Shown: positions 1 to 8,919, counted from the stretch's first letter. The stretch is 64,000 nucleotides of DNA from Skeletonema tropicum (GCA_037178625.1 CM074132.1:1922001-1986000); one strand, 5' to 3'. Notes: a model not told the origin generated them from the letters alone. Program-made: numbers and translations.

Positions 1-843
1 CTCATCAACAGTACGTGGATAACACTGCATAGGAGGTGGAAATGGAATCTTCTGCTGAGTGGTATAATAATGATTCGCCTCAGCCGTCATCTTCATATCT
101 GCATCGACATCACACGAATAAATCTCTTCACAAAAGATATTATCCGACATGTAACTATTCGAATCCACCCTCCGCTGCCCACATGAATTGCTGATTGGCC
201 ACGCCCCCTCCGGCCATCTTATCCATGACACATCGGTGGCAATCTTTTCAGTATTCAGTTCATCACATGCATCGTCCCTTATTGCGAGTGTCATACTTTG
301 TGCTAAAAAAGCTGCCACGTTGGCGAGACCAATGTGCCACCCGTCATCACGACAATTGGCATGTCCCATGAAAAACGTGAGCTTGCGATTATTATTCGGT
401 ATGTTCAGTTGTCGTGCAACGTCAGGGGGCACAGTCACACCCGTCGTAGCCATGTATTGCAGTGCATTACGAAAATCTGCGTAGGTCCATTGTGTGCTGT
501 CTCGAGTTTTTGGCCGATTGACATTGACATAAGATTGAAAAATTGTGTTTTGGATGGAGGCCTGGTGAGCATCAAGATGAGAGAGGACACGGTTGATGAC
601 TTCGGGTGGAGAATTGAGAGGTTTTAGTGGATCATAGGCGGTGCTGATGCAGTTGCTACTATCTTGGAGGGAACGTTGTTCGGATGAATGGTCATCTTCT
701 ATCAGACTGGGCGCCGCCGTCACAGTCAAATTGGCACTGTAAAAGATGATAAGTGACGCGACCAACAAGATGTACAATTGCACGGCCAAAATCTTCAATT
801 TCAGCCGTCCCCTCCGTCTGCAGGTGTGATAATTGCCAAACAT
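1..843 (-). CDS. Partial membrane-anchored secreted protein, possibly GH19-chitinase-like
   Basis: The minus strand is open from an ATG at 843 to the window edge (281 codons), so the C-terminus is missing. The N-terminus is basic (residues 5-17), followed by a hydrophobic stretch at about 18-40, which suggests a signal anchor or uncleaved signal peptide. The exported part is Cys-containing. Near residue 160 it carries a stretch ending GLANVAAFLAQSM, then DDACDELN and SNSCGQ. From memory this resembles diatom secreted proteins related to the GH19 chitinase fold, whose family has an AFLAQ helix next to its catalytic region. The typical HETGG catalytic motif is not seen, so enzymatic activity is doubtful. 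It is divergent from the thioredoxin-fold gene at 1212. I am confident it is coding (long open frame, diatom-like composition) and unsure of the family. Confidence 0.5.
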   Translation of the reverse strand, partial: MFGNYHTCRRRGRLKLKILAVQLYILLVASLIIFYSANLTVTAAPSLIEDDHSSEQRSLQDSSNCISTAYDPLKPLNSPPEVINRVLSHLDAHQASIQNTIFQSYVNVNRPKTRDSTQWTYADFRNALQYMATTGVTVPPDVARQLNIPNNNRKLTFFMGHANCRDDGWHIGLANVAAFLAQSMTLAIRDDACDELNTEKIATDVSWIRWPEGAWPISNSCGQRRVDSNSYMSDNIFCEEIYSCDVDADMKMTAEANHYYTTQQKIPFPPPMQCYPRTVDE

Positions 844-1211
844 GCTTGAATGCTATTGCTTGTCCAGGCTTGGTTGTTTTGGTTGCGTTGAATTGAATGA
901 AACAAGGATCAGTGTGGGGCGGGGCTCAAGTATTTGAAAAGTAGTTTCCTGTGAGAAGTCGTAGCGGCTTTCAGTTCTGAGATGCTCGGCTCTCCTGTTC
1001 TCGCTTTTTTTTCTTCGATCAAAGCTTACAAAGCTGTCAAAGTGCGTCGGTGACACGCAATTCTTCTTCATGCGCATGCCATCTGCAAAGTGCAAGCAAG
1101 CTTCGCACCCGCCCCTGCCTCCAACACACCATCATGAATGATGCACGGAGTTGACAATCCCTTCCACCATAATATTAAAGAATGTAATCCAACGCCAAGA
1201 GCTAATGAAAG
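844..1211. other. Intergenic region between divergent genes
   Basis: This 368-bp stretch separates the divergent genes starting at 843 (minus) and 1212 (plus), so it should hold both promoters. A minus-strand open frame of 80 codons here has no recognisable domain. I see no RNA gene or repeat. Confidence 0.5.
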
Positions 1212-2096
1212 ATGATGAATCACTTAATGCATGTGGCGCTTGTAGCCATGTGCACCTTGTTGGCGGCGCAAACGGTGGCCTTTTCGCCAGGATCTTCTTC
1301 TCAAAAAGTTGATGTCCCTACACGGCTCAGTTACAGGAATTTTTATGATATCTTGATGGATATGAGCACTACAGAGGCAGCCTCTTCACCGAAGACGGCG
1401 CCAAAGAAGAAGCCACACAAGAGTCGTAATCGTGACAACAAGAGCGTCACGCCCCCCAGACTCTACGACGAAGCAACTTTTACCACATTGGATGTTGATG
1501 CTGATCGCATGCCACTGTCCATTCTTCTCGCGCCGCCTGCAGCACCCTTAACGCAGCTAGCAACAGAGCAAGAACAGCAACAGCAACAGCAGCAGGAGTC
1601 AACACTTAATACGACGACGCCGAGTAAGTCACCTTTTCGTGTGACTTCCACAGCATCTCGAGCCGCCACACGGTCATCTCCAATCACTCAACTATTCAGC
1701 ATACAAGACTACAACAAGCATGTCCTCAATTCATCGCCCAACCAACTGTGCATTATTCGATTCCATGCGCCTTGGTGTCAAGTATGTCGCACCACCAACG
1801 TATCATGGGAGCGTATGGCTTCCAAAATTGTCAAGATGAATTCATCCAACCGAAATGTCAAATTCTTATCAGTGAGTTTAGACGGAAAGAATGAAGAAGT
1901 TGTGGCACTAAAGGACATGCTGGGGATTGAGGGTGTACCACAGGGAATTATCCACCATGCAAGTGACGGAGTATTTGGCCAAAGGGTTAATTTAAATAGA
2001 AAGAATTTGGGGGTTCTGAAGAAGCAGCTGGAGAGTTATTTGACGAATGATATGGGTGCAGATATGTTTTTGTATGGGCTGAAGAAGGAAGCATAG
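1212..2096 (+). CDS. Plastid-targeted thioredoxin-fold protein with WCQVC active site
   Basis: The 294-aa protein begins with a signal peptide (about residues 1-23) ending in TVAFSP. This is the A-F motif that directs diatom proteins across the four plastid membranes. A low-complexity linker with a polyQ run (about 121-128) follows, then a thioredoxin fold from about 165 to 285. The redox motif is W188-C-Q-V-C192, with FHAPWCQVC replacing the usual WCGPC. Both cysteines are present, so disulfide exchange is possible, but the Gln-Val pair is not that of classical thioredoxins and should shift redox potential and partners. A paralogue lies at 34965-35807, with the last 27 residues almost unchanged. 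The start was chosen at the first of several ATGs because the signal peptide follows directly; 1215 or 1224 are possible. The substrate is unknown. Confidence 0.8.
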   Translation: MMNHLMHVALVAMCTLLAAQTVAFSPGSSSQKVDVPTRLSYRNFYDILMDMSTTEAASSPKTAPKKKPHKSRNRDNKSVTPPRLYDEATFTTLDVDADRMPLSILLAPPAAPLTQLATEQEQQQQQQQESTLNTTTPSKSPFRVTSTASRAATRSSPITQLFSIQDYNKHVLNSSPNQLCIIRFHAPWCQVCRTTNVSWERMASKIVKMNSSNRNVKFLSVSLDGKNEEVVALKDMLGIEGVPQGIIHHASDGVFGQRVNLNRKNLGVLKKQLESYLTNDMGADMFLYGLKKEA

Positions 2097-2620
2097 AAAC
2101 ATATTTTTAGTTCGATAGATAATGTGTGATAATAGTCAATCATGTACGATATCATTTTGTTACATAAGGATTATCAATGTCAAATGTCAAAAACATATCA
2201 AACTTCTGAGGAGTTCGTCTTTGTCAGAAGAAATACAATTAGGTTTACTCCTACATTCTATCAATAATTCTCTTTGACCTATTATCAAGGAGCAATCCAG
2301 ATGATCACTTCATCCCCTGTCATCATACTTCATAGGTCATAGGGCAGGTAGTTGGAAGCAGATGCCCCTGATGTAGCCTGATGTGCCAATGCCAGGGAAG
2401 CCACAATAAGTACTCCGTCCGTGTTACAAGTTACAAAAGTTACAATCGTCTTTTAGATCTAAATCAAGCGTTCTCAGTAGTTTTGTGACTGACAAACAAA
2501 ATCAAATCAGCCTCATAAAAGTAGTATTACTACTTCATTCAGTACCATCATGGGCAGGCGGCGGCATTCTATCTTGCATACTTATCATCACCATTGTGAG
2601 AGGCTTATAATACTGACCCC
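2097..2620 (+). other. Intergenic region
   Basis: There are 524 bp between two same-strand genes. It should contain the 3' UTR of the thioredoxin-fold gene and the promoter of the next gene. No ORF, RNA gene or repeat is recognised. Confidence 0.4.
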
Positions 2621-3658
2621 ATGAGTGATACAGCCATCGAATCTTTCGTCAGCGGCAAAAGCGTCGTCCTCCCAAGCGGCACCTTCGCTGCAAGCCTCAA
2701 TGAGGAGGATGAGAAGAACAAGGACACTATACTTCTTGCTGAGCGTACATCTCAGCTCATGTCAAGTTATCGAGATTATATCTCTGAAGTAGACGACGAA
2801 ATGAAGGGATGCAGCTTCTCTGATAATCGCCGTACTCCGTCCACAAAGCCTGGTCCTCTTATTCGCGAGTGGAATAGTGCAGCGGGATCATCATTGGGAT
2901 TGAATGAAGTCCGATTCGGCTCATCTGATTCCGCATCTCTCATCGACGACCGCAGCTTCAGATCAGTCAGCTCAAAGGAACGCAAGTATAGCCACCCCAT
3001 ATTCCACTCTAAGAAATTCAAACGTTCGCTTTTCACGGGAGTCGTTGTAGCATGTGCTTTGATCGGGGTGATTGTAGGAGTTAAGAGGCAGAGGCGTCCA
3101 AGGAATCTTCCAGATTGGAACGAAGAGCTGAAGGAAGTATTGGAGGTCGAGACCGCTATCAAAGCGAAAGTTCGTTGGCCAGCGCCAGACCAAGAGGAAT
3201 CATTGCTCAAAGATGAAGATATTACATCAGATAGCAAAATACATGAAAGCGCTGCATCACTAGGTCAGATTGGCAACATACTTCACCAAAAGTTCAAACC
3301 GTTATGGCTTGGTGCCAAGGCAGGCTGGTATGGAGGTTCTCACGAGGATGCCGTTGAGTTCTGCGAGTCTATAAGGGGCAGAAAAGTTTGTCCCTACGCG
3401 GCAATATGTCCCAAAGGGGATGGCGACGATGCTATGGTCATGGGAGGACTGCGTCAGATAGAATTCAAAGTGGAAGATGAGCAGTATGCACCTGTGTTCG
3501 GGAAGGGTAATAATTGGGTCATGATTGGACAAAAAGAAGGAAATCCAGGTGCCAAATGCAAGACTTACCATCAGTTGGAAAAAGATGATCCAGATTGGGG
3601 ACTAACTAGTGACAGAGCGGACATGAAGAAACACATTATGTGTTGCAATATCGAATAG
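2621..3658 (+). CDS. Single-pass membrane protein with C-terminal Cys-rich diatom domain
   Basis: The 345-aa protein has a hydrophilic Ser-rich N-terminal half, one membrane segment at about residues 139-154 (GVVVACALIGVIVGVK) preceded by basic residues, a charged linker, and a C-terminal domain from about 225. That domain has the pattern FCESIRGRKVCPYAAICPKG, then WVMIGQ, a Cys near the KTY motif, PDWG, and a final HIMCCNIE. This arrangement (EFC...CPY..ICP...GG...W..I....C.TY......HIMCC) matches in memory a diatom-enriched domain of unknown function, probably catalogued as a DUF; I am not certain of the number. The topology suggests a type II membrane protein with a disulfide-bonded lumenal or extracellular head. 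No catalytic motif is seen, so no function is assigned. Confidence 0.75.
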   Translation: MSDTAIESFVSGKSVVLPSGTFAASLNEEDEKNKDTILLAERTSQLMSSYRDYISEVDDEMKGCSFSDNRRTPSTKPGPLIREWNSAAGSSLGLNEVRFGSSDSASLIDDRSFRSVSSKERKYSHPIFHSKKFKRSLFTGVVVACALIGVIVGVKRQRRPRNLPDWNEELKEVLEVETAIKAKVRWPAPDQEESLLKDEDITSDSKIHESAASLGQIGNILHQKFKPLWLGAKAGWYGGSHEDAVEFCESIRGRKVCPYAAICPKGDGDDAMVMGGLRQIEFKVEDEQYAPVFGKGNNWVMIGQKEGNPGAKCKTYHQLEKDDPDWGLTSDRADMKKHIMCCNIE

Positions 3659-3970
3659 GTAATGATCTGTCATTTCATGGGGTGTCATCAAGGATAGAAG
3701 TAACTTTAACAACATGTAAACTTCCGATAAATCAAAGACAAAGAGCCTTCCGTGATCAATAGTTCTAATACTTTACTAAGTCACGCCAAACATGAAGCTG
3801 AATTACAATTCATACACATTCAGGTACAAAGTGCCCTTTCAAATACAAAGATTAATTCAGTACTGCAGTATGTTCACCTACATCAATTAAATTTAAGATC
3901 TAACTCATGGTTGTAAGTTTGTCATCCAAGATATGTACATTGAGGAAGATCGAAAATGAACTAAGATTAT
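3659..3970. other. Convergent intergenic region
   Basis: These 312 bp separate the convergent 3' ends of the membrane protein gene and the first carbonic anhydrase. It is AT-rich and presumably holds both 3' UTRs. Nothing else is recognised. Confidence 0.4.
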
Positions 3971-5113
3971 TTATCCGCGGAGGTTCCTGACGCCATTGTT
4001 GGCAACAAGAGAGTCCATAACCAACTCGCGACTTCCGTGGGGGTAGAGATCATCAGTCATATCGTCACGCTGGAGCTTCATGTCGTAACAAAGCTTGTCG
4101 AAGGAGGAGGCACTGATCATGTGGCACTGACGATCAACCTGCCAAGTGATGGGAGCGTATTGAGAGCACATTTCGTTGTTACGGGAGGTTCCGGTGGTGG
4201 ATCCAGTGTAGTAGTGGATGTCAGTTCCCATGTTCTTCGACTTATCAACAATCATACCACGCATCATGTCGGGGTAGAAGTAAGATTCGTCATTCACAAC
4301 AGTGAAGACCTGGCCGTGCACACCAACGTTGCTAGCAATGTTCTGAGGATCCACAGCAATTTGCTGGAAGACCTCAAGGGGAAGGTTGCAGAATACTCCA
4401 TCATAGAAGGGAGTCTGGAACTGGTTGACAGTGCCGCAATCTCCAGCGGAGGAGTGGGGCCAGTGAACTTCGTAGGTCTCTCCAACTTCCATGTTGGTGC
4501 AGTACTTCCACTCATATGGCTTTGTGAACTTCTCGTCATCAGCATCGTAGTGGTGGCAACGGAATCCACCACGGACGTCCTTTCCAGCAAGATCACGGTC
4601 AGCCCACTCGGGACGGGGAGCAGTGCCGTGGGGTCCATCACCGTTCTCATCGAACTGTCCATAAGAGTAGTGCTCAGTTCCAAGATGCCAATGCACGTTG
4701 ACAGGGCACATGTTAGAGGCCTGGTAGGAAGTGGTAATGGGCTTCAAGTCACCAACATCCAAATCACCAACATATCCCTTGGTGACGTTTCCTCCAGCCT
4801 GAGGAGTAGGAACTTCCAAATCAGCACAGAGCTTGTTGGCAACTGCGAGCTGAGCTCCGGCGCATGTATTGCCGTCATCGTCCAAGAGCATTGAACCTTC
4901 CCTGAGAGCGATGAAGTCGGTTACCTCTGGGACGGAAGCGACGGCAACGGCAGACATGGCGTCATCAGCAGGTGCAGGAGCAGCAGCAGCGGGAGCGTCA
5001 GAGTTTCCCTTTACAGCAAGTCCGATGGTGGCACCGAGAAGAGCGACCGTGGAGAGGCCAAGCACACCAACGGCGGCCTTGAGAGTGCTAGTGTTATCTT
5101 TTTCGGAAGACAT
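3971..5113 (-). CDS. Delta-class carbonic anhydrase, copy 1
   Basis: The 380-aa protein belongs to the delta carbonic anhydrases (zinc enzymes interconverting CO2 and bicarbonate), typified by TWCA1 of Thalassiosira weissflogii. Family-defining stretches are CPVNVHWHLGTEH (136-148), GFRCHHYD (183-190) and EVHWPHSSAGDCG (215-227). These are rich in His and Cys suitable for zinc and disulfides. A hydrophobic segment at about 13-35 followed by an Ala-Pro linker (40-50) looks like a signal anchor or signal peptide, consistent with a secretory or periplasmic location as part of carbon acquisition. It is head to head with copy 2 (6382). In the catalytic region only a handful of residues differ (Gly/Ser near 81, Asp/Gly near 121, Ile/Val, Asn/Asp). 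The C-terminus is short (ANNGVRNLRG), unlike copy 2. The family assignment is firm; the exact compartment is inferred. Confidence 0.95.
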   Translation of the reverse strand: MSSEKDNTSTLKAAVGVLGLSTVALLGATIGLAVKGNSDAPAAAAPAPADDAMSAVAVASVPEVTDFIALREGSMLLDDDGNTCAGAQLAVANKLCADLEVPTPQAGGNVTKGYVGDLDVGDLKPITTSYQASNMCPVNVHWHLGTEHYSYGQFDENGDGPHGTAPRPEWADRDLAGKDVRGGFRCHHYDADDEKFTKPYEWKYCTNMEVGETYEVHWPHSSAGDCGTVNQFQTPFYDGVFCNLPLEVFQQIAVDPQNIASNVGVHGQVFTVVNDESYFYPDMMRGMIVDKSKNMGTDIHYYTGSTTGTSRNNEMCSQYAPITWQVDRQCHMISASSFDKLCYDMKLQRDDMTDDLYPHGSRELVMDSLVANNGVRNLRG

Positions 5114-5178
5114 GGTTGATGAGTTGGTGGGAAAGCTCTACGCTGGAAGACGATGAAGATTTCTCTGAAGAAAAATTA
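3992..5178 (-). repeat. Left arm of carbonic anhydrase inverted repeat
   Basis: The arm covers almost the whole coding region of copy 1 and about 65 bp of its 5' leader. The leader text just upstream of the ATG (5114-5178) is nearly the reverse complement of 6318-6381. The mate is 6318-7490 and the spacer is about 1.14 kb. Confidence 0.9.
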
Positions 5179-6381
5179 TGACAACGAACTGTGTACTTCG
5201 ATGCTGTGAATATTCGATTTATCGGTGAAGTAGATGACGTGGTGATTGCAAGAGGAATGGTTCCTCATTTCGTCCCTTCAGATACTTACACGAACTACAT
5301 GCATGCATCTATCGATCGTTCTGTCCATCCAATCCCAACTCCCGGAAACGCAAAAAGCAGCAAGCAACATCCGAAGAGATGAAAATTGATGACGTCGATA
5401 TGACGTAATTGCTGTTTTTGGCGCGAATTGACGTCAAAATCTATCTGTTCCACGTAGTCGATGCTGACGCAGGAGTAGCACTTTGATTTGACCTGTTATT
5501 GTGTTTTTCAAAAATGATTTTTGGTAACACTTCGTCATGAAAAAGGGTAGAAAAATAATTGATTGATTTGAAATGAAAATAGTGGAAAGGAAATTTCACC
5601 CTCAGCAAAAAGTGACGTACGGGGTGATTCCTTCTGCGCCATATCGACGGCATATTCTCTCGACACTAGAAGGGGAAAATAAAATTAATACTAGAGAGAA
5701 TGATGTCTCAAAACCCAGTGCATCTCATCTCGTGGAAGCATCTGGGGTGACACTTGGAATTCAACATTTTTATCTGAGGTTCAAAACATTTAGATATTTA
5801 CTCCTTTCAATTTGAAACCAAATAATATTCTTTTCAAATGTTGGTATGTATGTTTTCTGCTGATACAGAAGTTTCTACCCGACAAGAGGGCTGACAAATT
5901 ATTGCGTCATATCAAGCCTCCTTCTCATTCTATGATACTAAGCAACGTGGTCATAAATACTATTCGCTCGGGGAACTGATTCCTCTGCAGGTGTTCACAC
6001 AGGGTGCAGCCAATGGCACTAACTGGTCGTTGCGGCTGGCGAGGAACAATGATGTTTGCTACTTAGCTAGGCTGAATATCTATATATGTGGAGTAGGAGT
6101 ACCTACATCATAAGTACCGAGGAAGCCTGGAAACCATCGGTATGTAAGTACCAGTGTGGGAGGAACACGTCACACTTGCGTGGTGATCGGTTCGCAGACA
6201 AATAAATCAAGATGCAAACTGCACGCAGATCTGGCTGACGGACGGAGCAACTTCACGATCGATCGCTCATCCCGCTAAAAATGACACTCAAGGATTACAT
6301 AGGATTGGGAGATCCATAATTTTTCTTCAGAGAAATCTTCATCATCTTCCAGCGTAGAGCTTCCCCACCAACTCATCAACC
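5114..6381. promoter_or_regulatory. Shared divergent promoter of the two delta-carbonic anhydrases
   Basis: This 1,268-bp region lies between the two carbonic anhydrase starts and must serve both. Its outer ~65 bp on each side are inverted copies of one leader; the central ~1.14 kb is not symmetrical. TGACGT-type cores (cAMP-response/bZIP elements) occur at 5235-5240, 5390-5395, 5401-5406, 5429-5436 (full palindrome TGACGTCA), 5613-5618 and, reversed, at 6167-6172, with a TGACGC variant at 5465-5470. In Phaeodactylum the carbonic anhydrase genes PtCA1 and PtCA2 are controlled by CO2/cAMP-responsive elements with these same cores. That this promoter is CO2-responsive is inference. The cluster lies much nearer copy 1. 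Confidence 0.7.
5390..5436. promoter_or_regulatory. Dense CRE/bZIP element cluster
   Basis: Three TGACGT cores lie within 47 bp: TGACGTCG at 5390, TGACGTAA at 5401 and the perfect palindrome TGACGTCA at 5429-5436. They sit about 280-320 bp upstream of the copy 1 start codon. They match the consensus for bZIP factors, including diatom CO2/cAMP-responsive elements. Confidence 0.65.
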
Positions 6382-7490
6382 ATGTCCGCAAAAGATAACA
6401 GCACTCTCAAGGCCGCCGTTGGTGTGCTTGGCGTTTCTACTGTCGCCCTTCTCGGCTCCACCATCGGTCTTGCTGTGAAGAACAACTCAGCCGCTCCCGC
6501 TGCTGCTGCTCCTGCTCCTGCTGATGACGCCATGTCTGCCGTTGCCGTCGCTTCCGTCCCAGAGGTAACCGACTTCATCGCTCTCAGGGAAGGTTCAATG
6601 CTCTTGGACGATGACAGCAATACATGCGCCGGAGCTCAGCTCGCAGTTGCTAACAAGCTCTGTGCTGATTTGGAAGTTCCTACTCCCCAGGCTGGAGGAA
6701 ACGTCACCAAGGGATATGTTGGTGATTTGGATGTTGGTGGCTTGAAGCCCATTACCACTTCCTACCAGGCCTCTAACATGTGCCCTGTCAACGTGCATTG
6801 GCATCTTGGAACTGAGCACTACTCCTACGGACAGTTCGATGAGAACGGTGATGGACCCCACGGCACTGCTCCCCGTCCCGAGTGGGCTGACCGTGATCTT
6901 GCTGGAAAGGACGTCCGTGGTGGATTCCGTTGCCACCACTACGATGCTGATGACGAGAAATTCACAAAGCCATATGAGTGGAAGTACTGCACCAACATGG
7001 AAGTTGGAGAGACCTACGAAGTTCACTGGCCCCACTCCTCCGCTGGAGATTGCGGCACTGTCAACCAGTTCCAGACTCCCTTCTACGATGGAGTATTCTG
7101 CAACCTTCCCCTTGAGGTCTTCCAGCAAATTGCTGTGGATCCTCAGAACGTTGCCAGCAACGTTGGTGTGCACGGCCAGGTCTTCACTGTTGTGAATGAT
7201 GAATCTTACTTCTACCCCGATATGATGCGTGGTATGATTGTTGATAAGTCGAAGAACATGGGAACTGACATCCACTACTACACTGGATCCACCACCGGAA
7301 CCTCCCGTGACAACGAAATGTGCTCTCAATACGCTCCCATCACTTGGCAGGTTGATCGTCAGTGCCACATGATCAGTGCGTCCTCCTTCGACAAGCTTTG
7401 TTACGACATGAAGCTCCAGCGTGATGATATGACTGATGATCTCTACCCCCACGGAAGTCGCGAGTTGGTTATGGACTCTCTTGTTGCCAA
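6318..7490 (+). repeat. Right arm of carbonic anhydrase inverted repeat
   Basis: Mate of 3992-5178. Homology runs from the 5' leader through the codons for LVANN near the end of the gene, then stops where copy 2 carries an extra Ala/Pro/Glu-rich tail. Confidence 0.9.
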
Positions 7491-7626
7491 CAATGCTGCT
7501 GATGCTGAGTCCCTTGCTGCTGATGCCGCCGCTGAGGCCGCACCTGCTCCTGAGGCCGTTCCAGAGGAAGCTCCTGCTGCTGAGTCCTCTCCTGAGGTTG
7601 CACGTGGTGGAAACCTTCGTGCTTAA
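6382..7626 (+). CDS. Delta-class carbonic anhydrase, copy 2, with Ala/Pro-rich tail
   Basis: This 414-aa enzyme carries the same delta-class motifs as copy 1 (CPVNVHWHLGTEH, GFRCHHYD, EVHWPHSSAGDCG) and a similar N-terminal hydrophobic segment with an Ala-Pro linker. The catalytic regions differ at only about five positions, but the N-terminal segment has several substitutions (for example KGNSDA versus KNNSAA). The main difference is the C-terminus. After LVANN, copy 2 continues with about 40 residues rich in Ala, Glu and Pro, then ends ARGGNLRA. Copy 1 reaches a similar ending (GVRNLRG) at once. Copy 1 therefore lost, or copy 2 gained, an in-frame low-complexity segment that could alter localisation or complex formation. 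It is transcribed away from copy 1 from the shared region 5114-6381. Confidence 0.95.
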   Translation: MSAKDNSTLKAAVGVLGVSTVALLGSTIGLAVKNNSAAPAAAAPAPADDAMSAVAVASVPEVTDFIALREGSMLLDDDSNTCAGAQLAVANKLCADLEVPTPQAGGNVTKGYVGDLDVGGLKPITTSYQASNMCPVNVHWHLGTEHYSYGQFDENGDGPHGTAPRPEWADRDLAGKDVRGGFRCHHYDADDEKFTKPYEWKYCTNMEVGETYEVHWPHSSAGDCGTVNQFQTPFYDGVFCNLPLEVFQQIAVDPQNVASNVGVHGQVFTVVNDESYFYPDMMRGMIVDKSKNMGTDIHYYTGSTTGTSRDNEMCSQYAPITWQVDRQCHMISASSFDKLCYDMKLQRDDMTDDLYPHGSRELVMDSLVANNAADAESLAADAAAEAAPAPEAVPEEAPAAESSPEVARGGNLRA

Positions 7627-8154
7627 ATATTCCTGTTAGTTTGATGTCTTGTTTTTCCTGTTTTATGATCTATCGGAACGTGTCTGACTGATATGCATAT
7701 GTTTGGTAAGCCTTCGTAGGAGATGTTAATGTTAAATGACCATGTTAGGCAAGCTACATAGTTGCTTCAAAGCACAAATATCTTATGGTTACTGTCGTTT
7801 GATCTGGCGCGAGGACAAGAAATAGTTCATTGATACTGCATGCCACGTGTGACCCAACTTCGTTGAATTGAGTGTTCTTTGTTTGTATTCTGTGCAACCC
7901 TCATTTATGTGTGAATGAATGTTTATGAACTGGAGGTGACATCTGTACGATGTAAAAGAAGAAAGGCGAAGTGGCTAAGAATGATAAGTATCCGCAGCTT
8001 TCAATTTGCCGATTAAATGATGATACTTTCTTTTACGCGATGCAACATCAATATTTTTAATTACTTGCTTATTATGGACGAGGCCTGCGTAGATCAAGCA
8101 CTTCTTATAAGATATGAAGACCTAGACTGCCGTCTACATGATGCTACCCTCGAC
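7627..8154. other. Convergent intergenic region
   Basis: These 528 bp lie between the convergent 3' ends of carbonic anhydrase copy 2 and KDPG aldolase. No ORF with a domain, RNA gene or repeat is recognised. Confidence 0.4.
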
Positions 8155-8919
8155 TCACTTTCTTACATATGGTCCAACCTCCCTAACATTGGCCATGACT
8201 TTCTCGGCATTCTTTGCAATCTGATCCCAATCCTCATTCTGAATTGCAACAGGATCGAACAACGGAGCAACCAAACCAACACTGGCGGCACCATTCCTCA
8301 AATAATCACCAGCATTATCCAAATCAACACCACTCGTAGGATTAATCGAAAGCATGGGCAAAGCTGCACTAACAGCCTTAACCCACATGGGTCCACCCGC
8401 CACTCCAGGGAAGAGCTTCTGCAATGGTGCGCCGTTCCTGTAGGCATTGACCAATTCAGTGGGTGTTTGACATCCAGGCACACTCACAATGTTACGAGCT
8501 GCGCACCACTGAATGACATCAGGCAACATAACTGGAGTAATGATGAATTCCGCTCCAGCATCAATGGCACGCTCGGCATCTTCAGTGTTCATAATGGTTC
8601 CACATCCAACCATGACCTCACCATCGTACTTCTCACGAAAGTTGGATAAATGATCGAGACAGTCAGGCGTAGTTAATGTAAATTCGGTGATTTTGAATCC
8701 TCCGTCGATGCATGCTTGCATGGCCTTGGGGCATGCCTCTGAAGTGGGTGTGCGAAGGACGGCACAGGCACGGATGTTGGCGAATGTTTGGAGGACACGT
8801 TCATAGTCCTCGGTGGTTTTGGCACGGTCAAGGCCAGCGGAGAGGGAGCGTGTGGTGATTGCGTTGGTGGATTTGGGTAGGGCGGAAGAGAGACGAGATG
8901 CTGCGAGACGAAGAGCCAT
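8155..8919 (-). CDS. eda: 2-keto-3-deoxy-6-phosphogluconate (KDPG) aldolase, mitochondrial
   Basis: The 254-aa class I aldolase would split KDPG into pyruvate and glyceraldehyde-3-phosphate, the last step of the Entner-Doudoroff pathway. The family landmarks are in order: the early strand with VLRTPTSEA, the general-base Glu in ITEFTLTT (E79), GCGTI (105-109), FIITPVM (125-131), PGCQTPTE, and the Schiff-base Lys in LQKLFPG (K168). The first ~28 residues (Arg, Ser, Ala, no acids, ending TTRSLSAG) form a typical mitochondrial presequence. This fits the mitochondrial location reported for this step in diatoms. The length fits a bacterial-type enzyme of about 210 residues plus presequence. A group of CRE-like elements lies 520-870 bp upstream. 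Confidence 0.9.
   Translation of the reverse strand: MALRLAASRLSSALPKSTNAITTRSLSAGLDRAKTTEDYERVLQTFANIRACAVLRTPTSEACPKAMQACIDGGFKITEFTLTTPDCLDHLSNFREKYDGEVMVGCGTIMNTEDAERAIDAGAEFIITPVMLPDVIQWCAARNIVSVPGCQTPTELVNAYRNGAPLQKLFPGVAGGPMWVKAVSAALPMLSINPTSGVDLDNAGDYLRNGAASVGLVAPLFDPVAIQNEDWDQIAKNAEKVMANVREVGPYVRK

Noticed and set aside
4037..4894. Long plus-strand open frame opposite carbonic anhydrase copy 1 (285 codons); same for 6595-7452 opposite copy 2
   Set aside because: Both are antisense mirrors of conserved delta-CA codons and exist only because of codon bias in the real gene; no domain.
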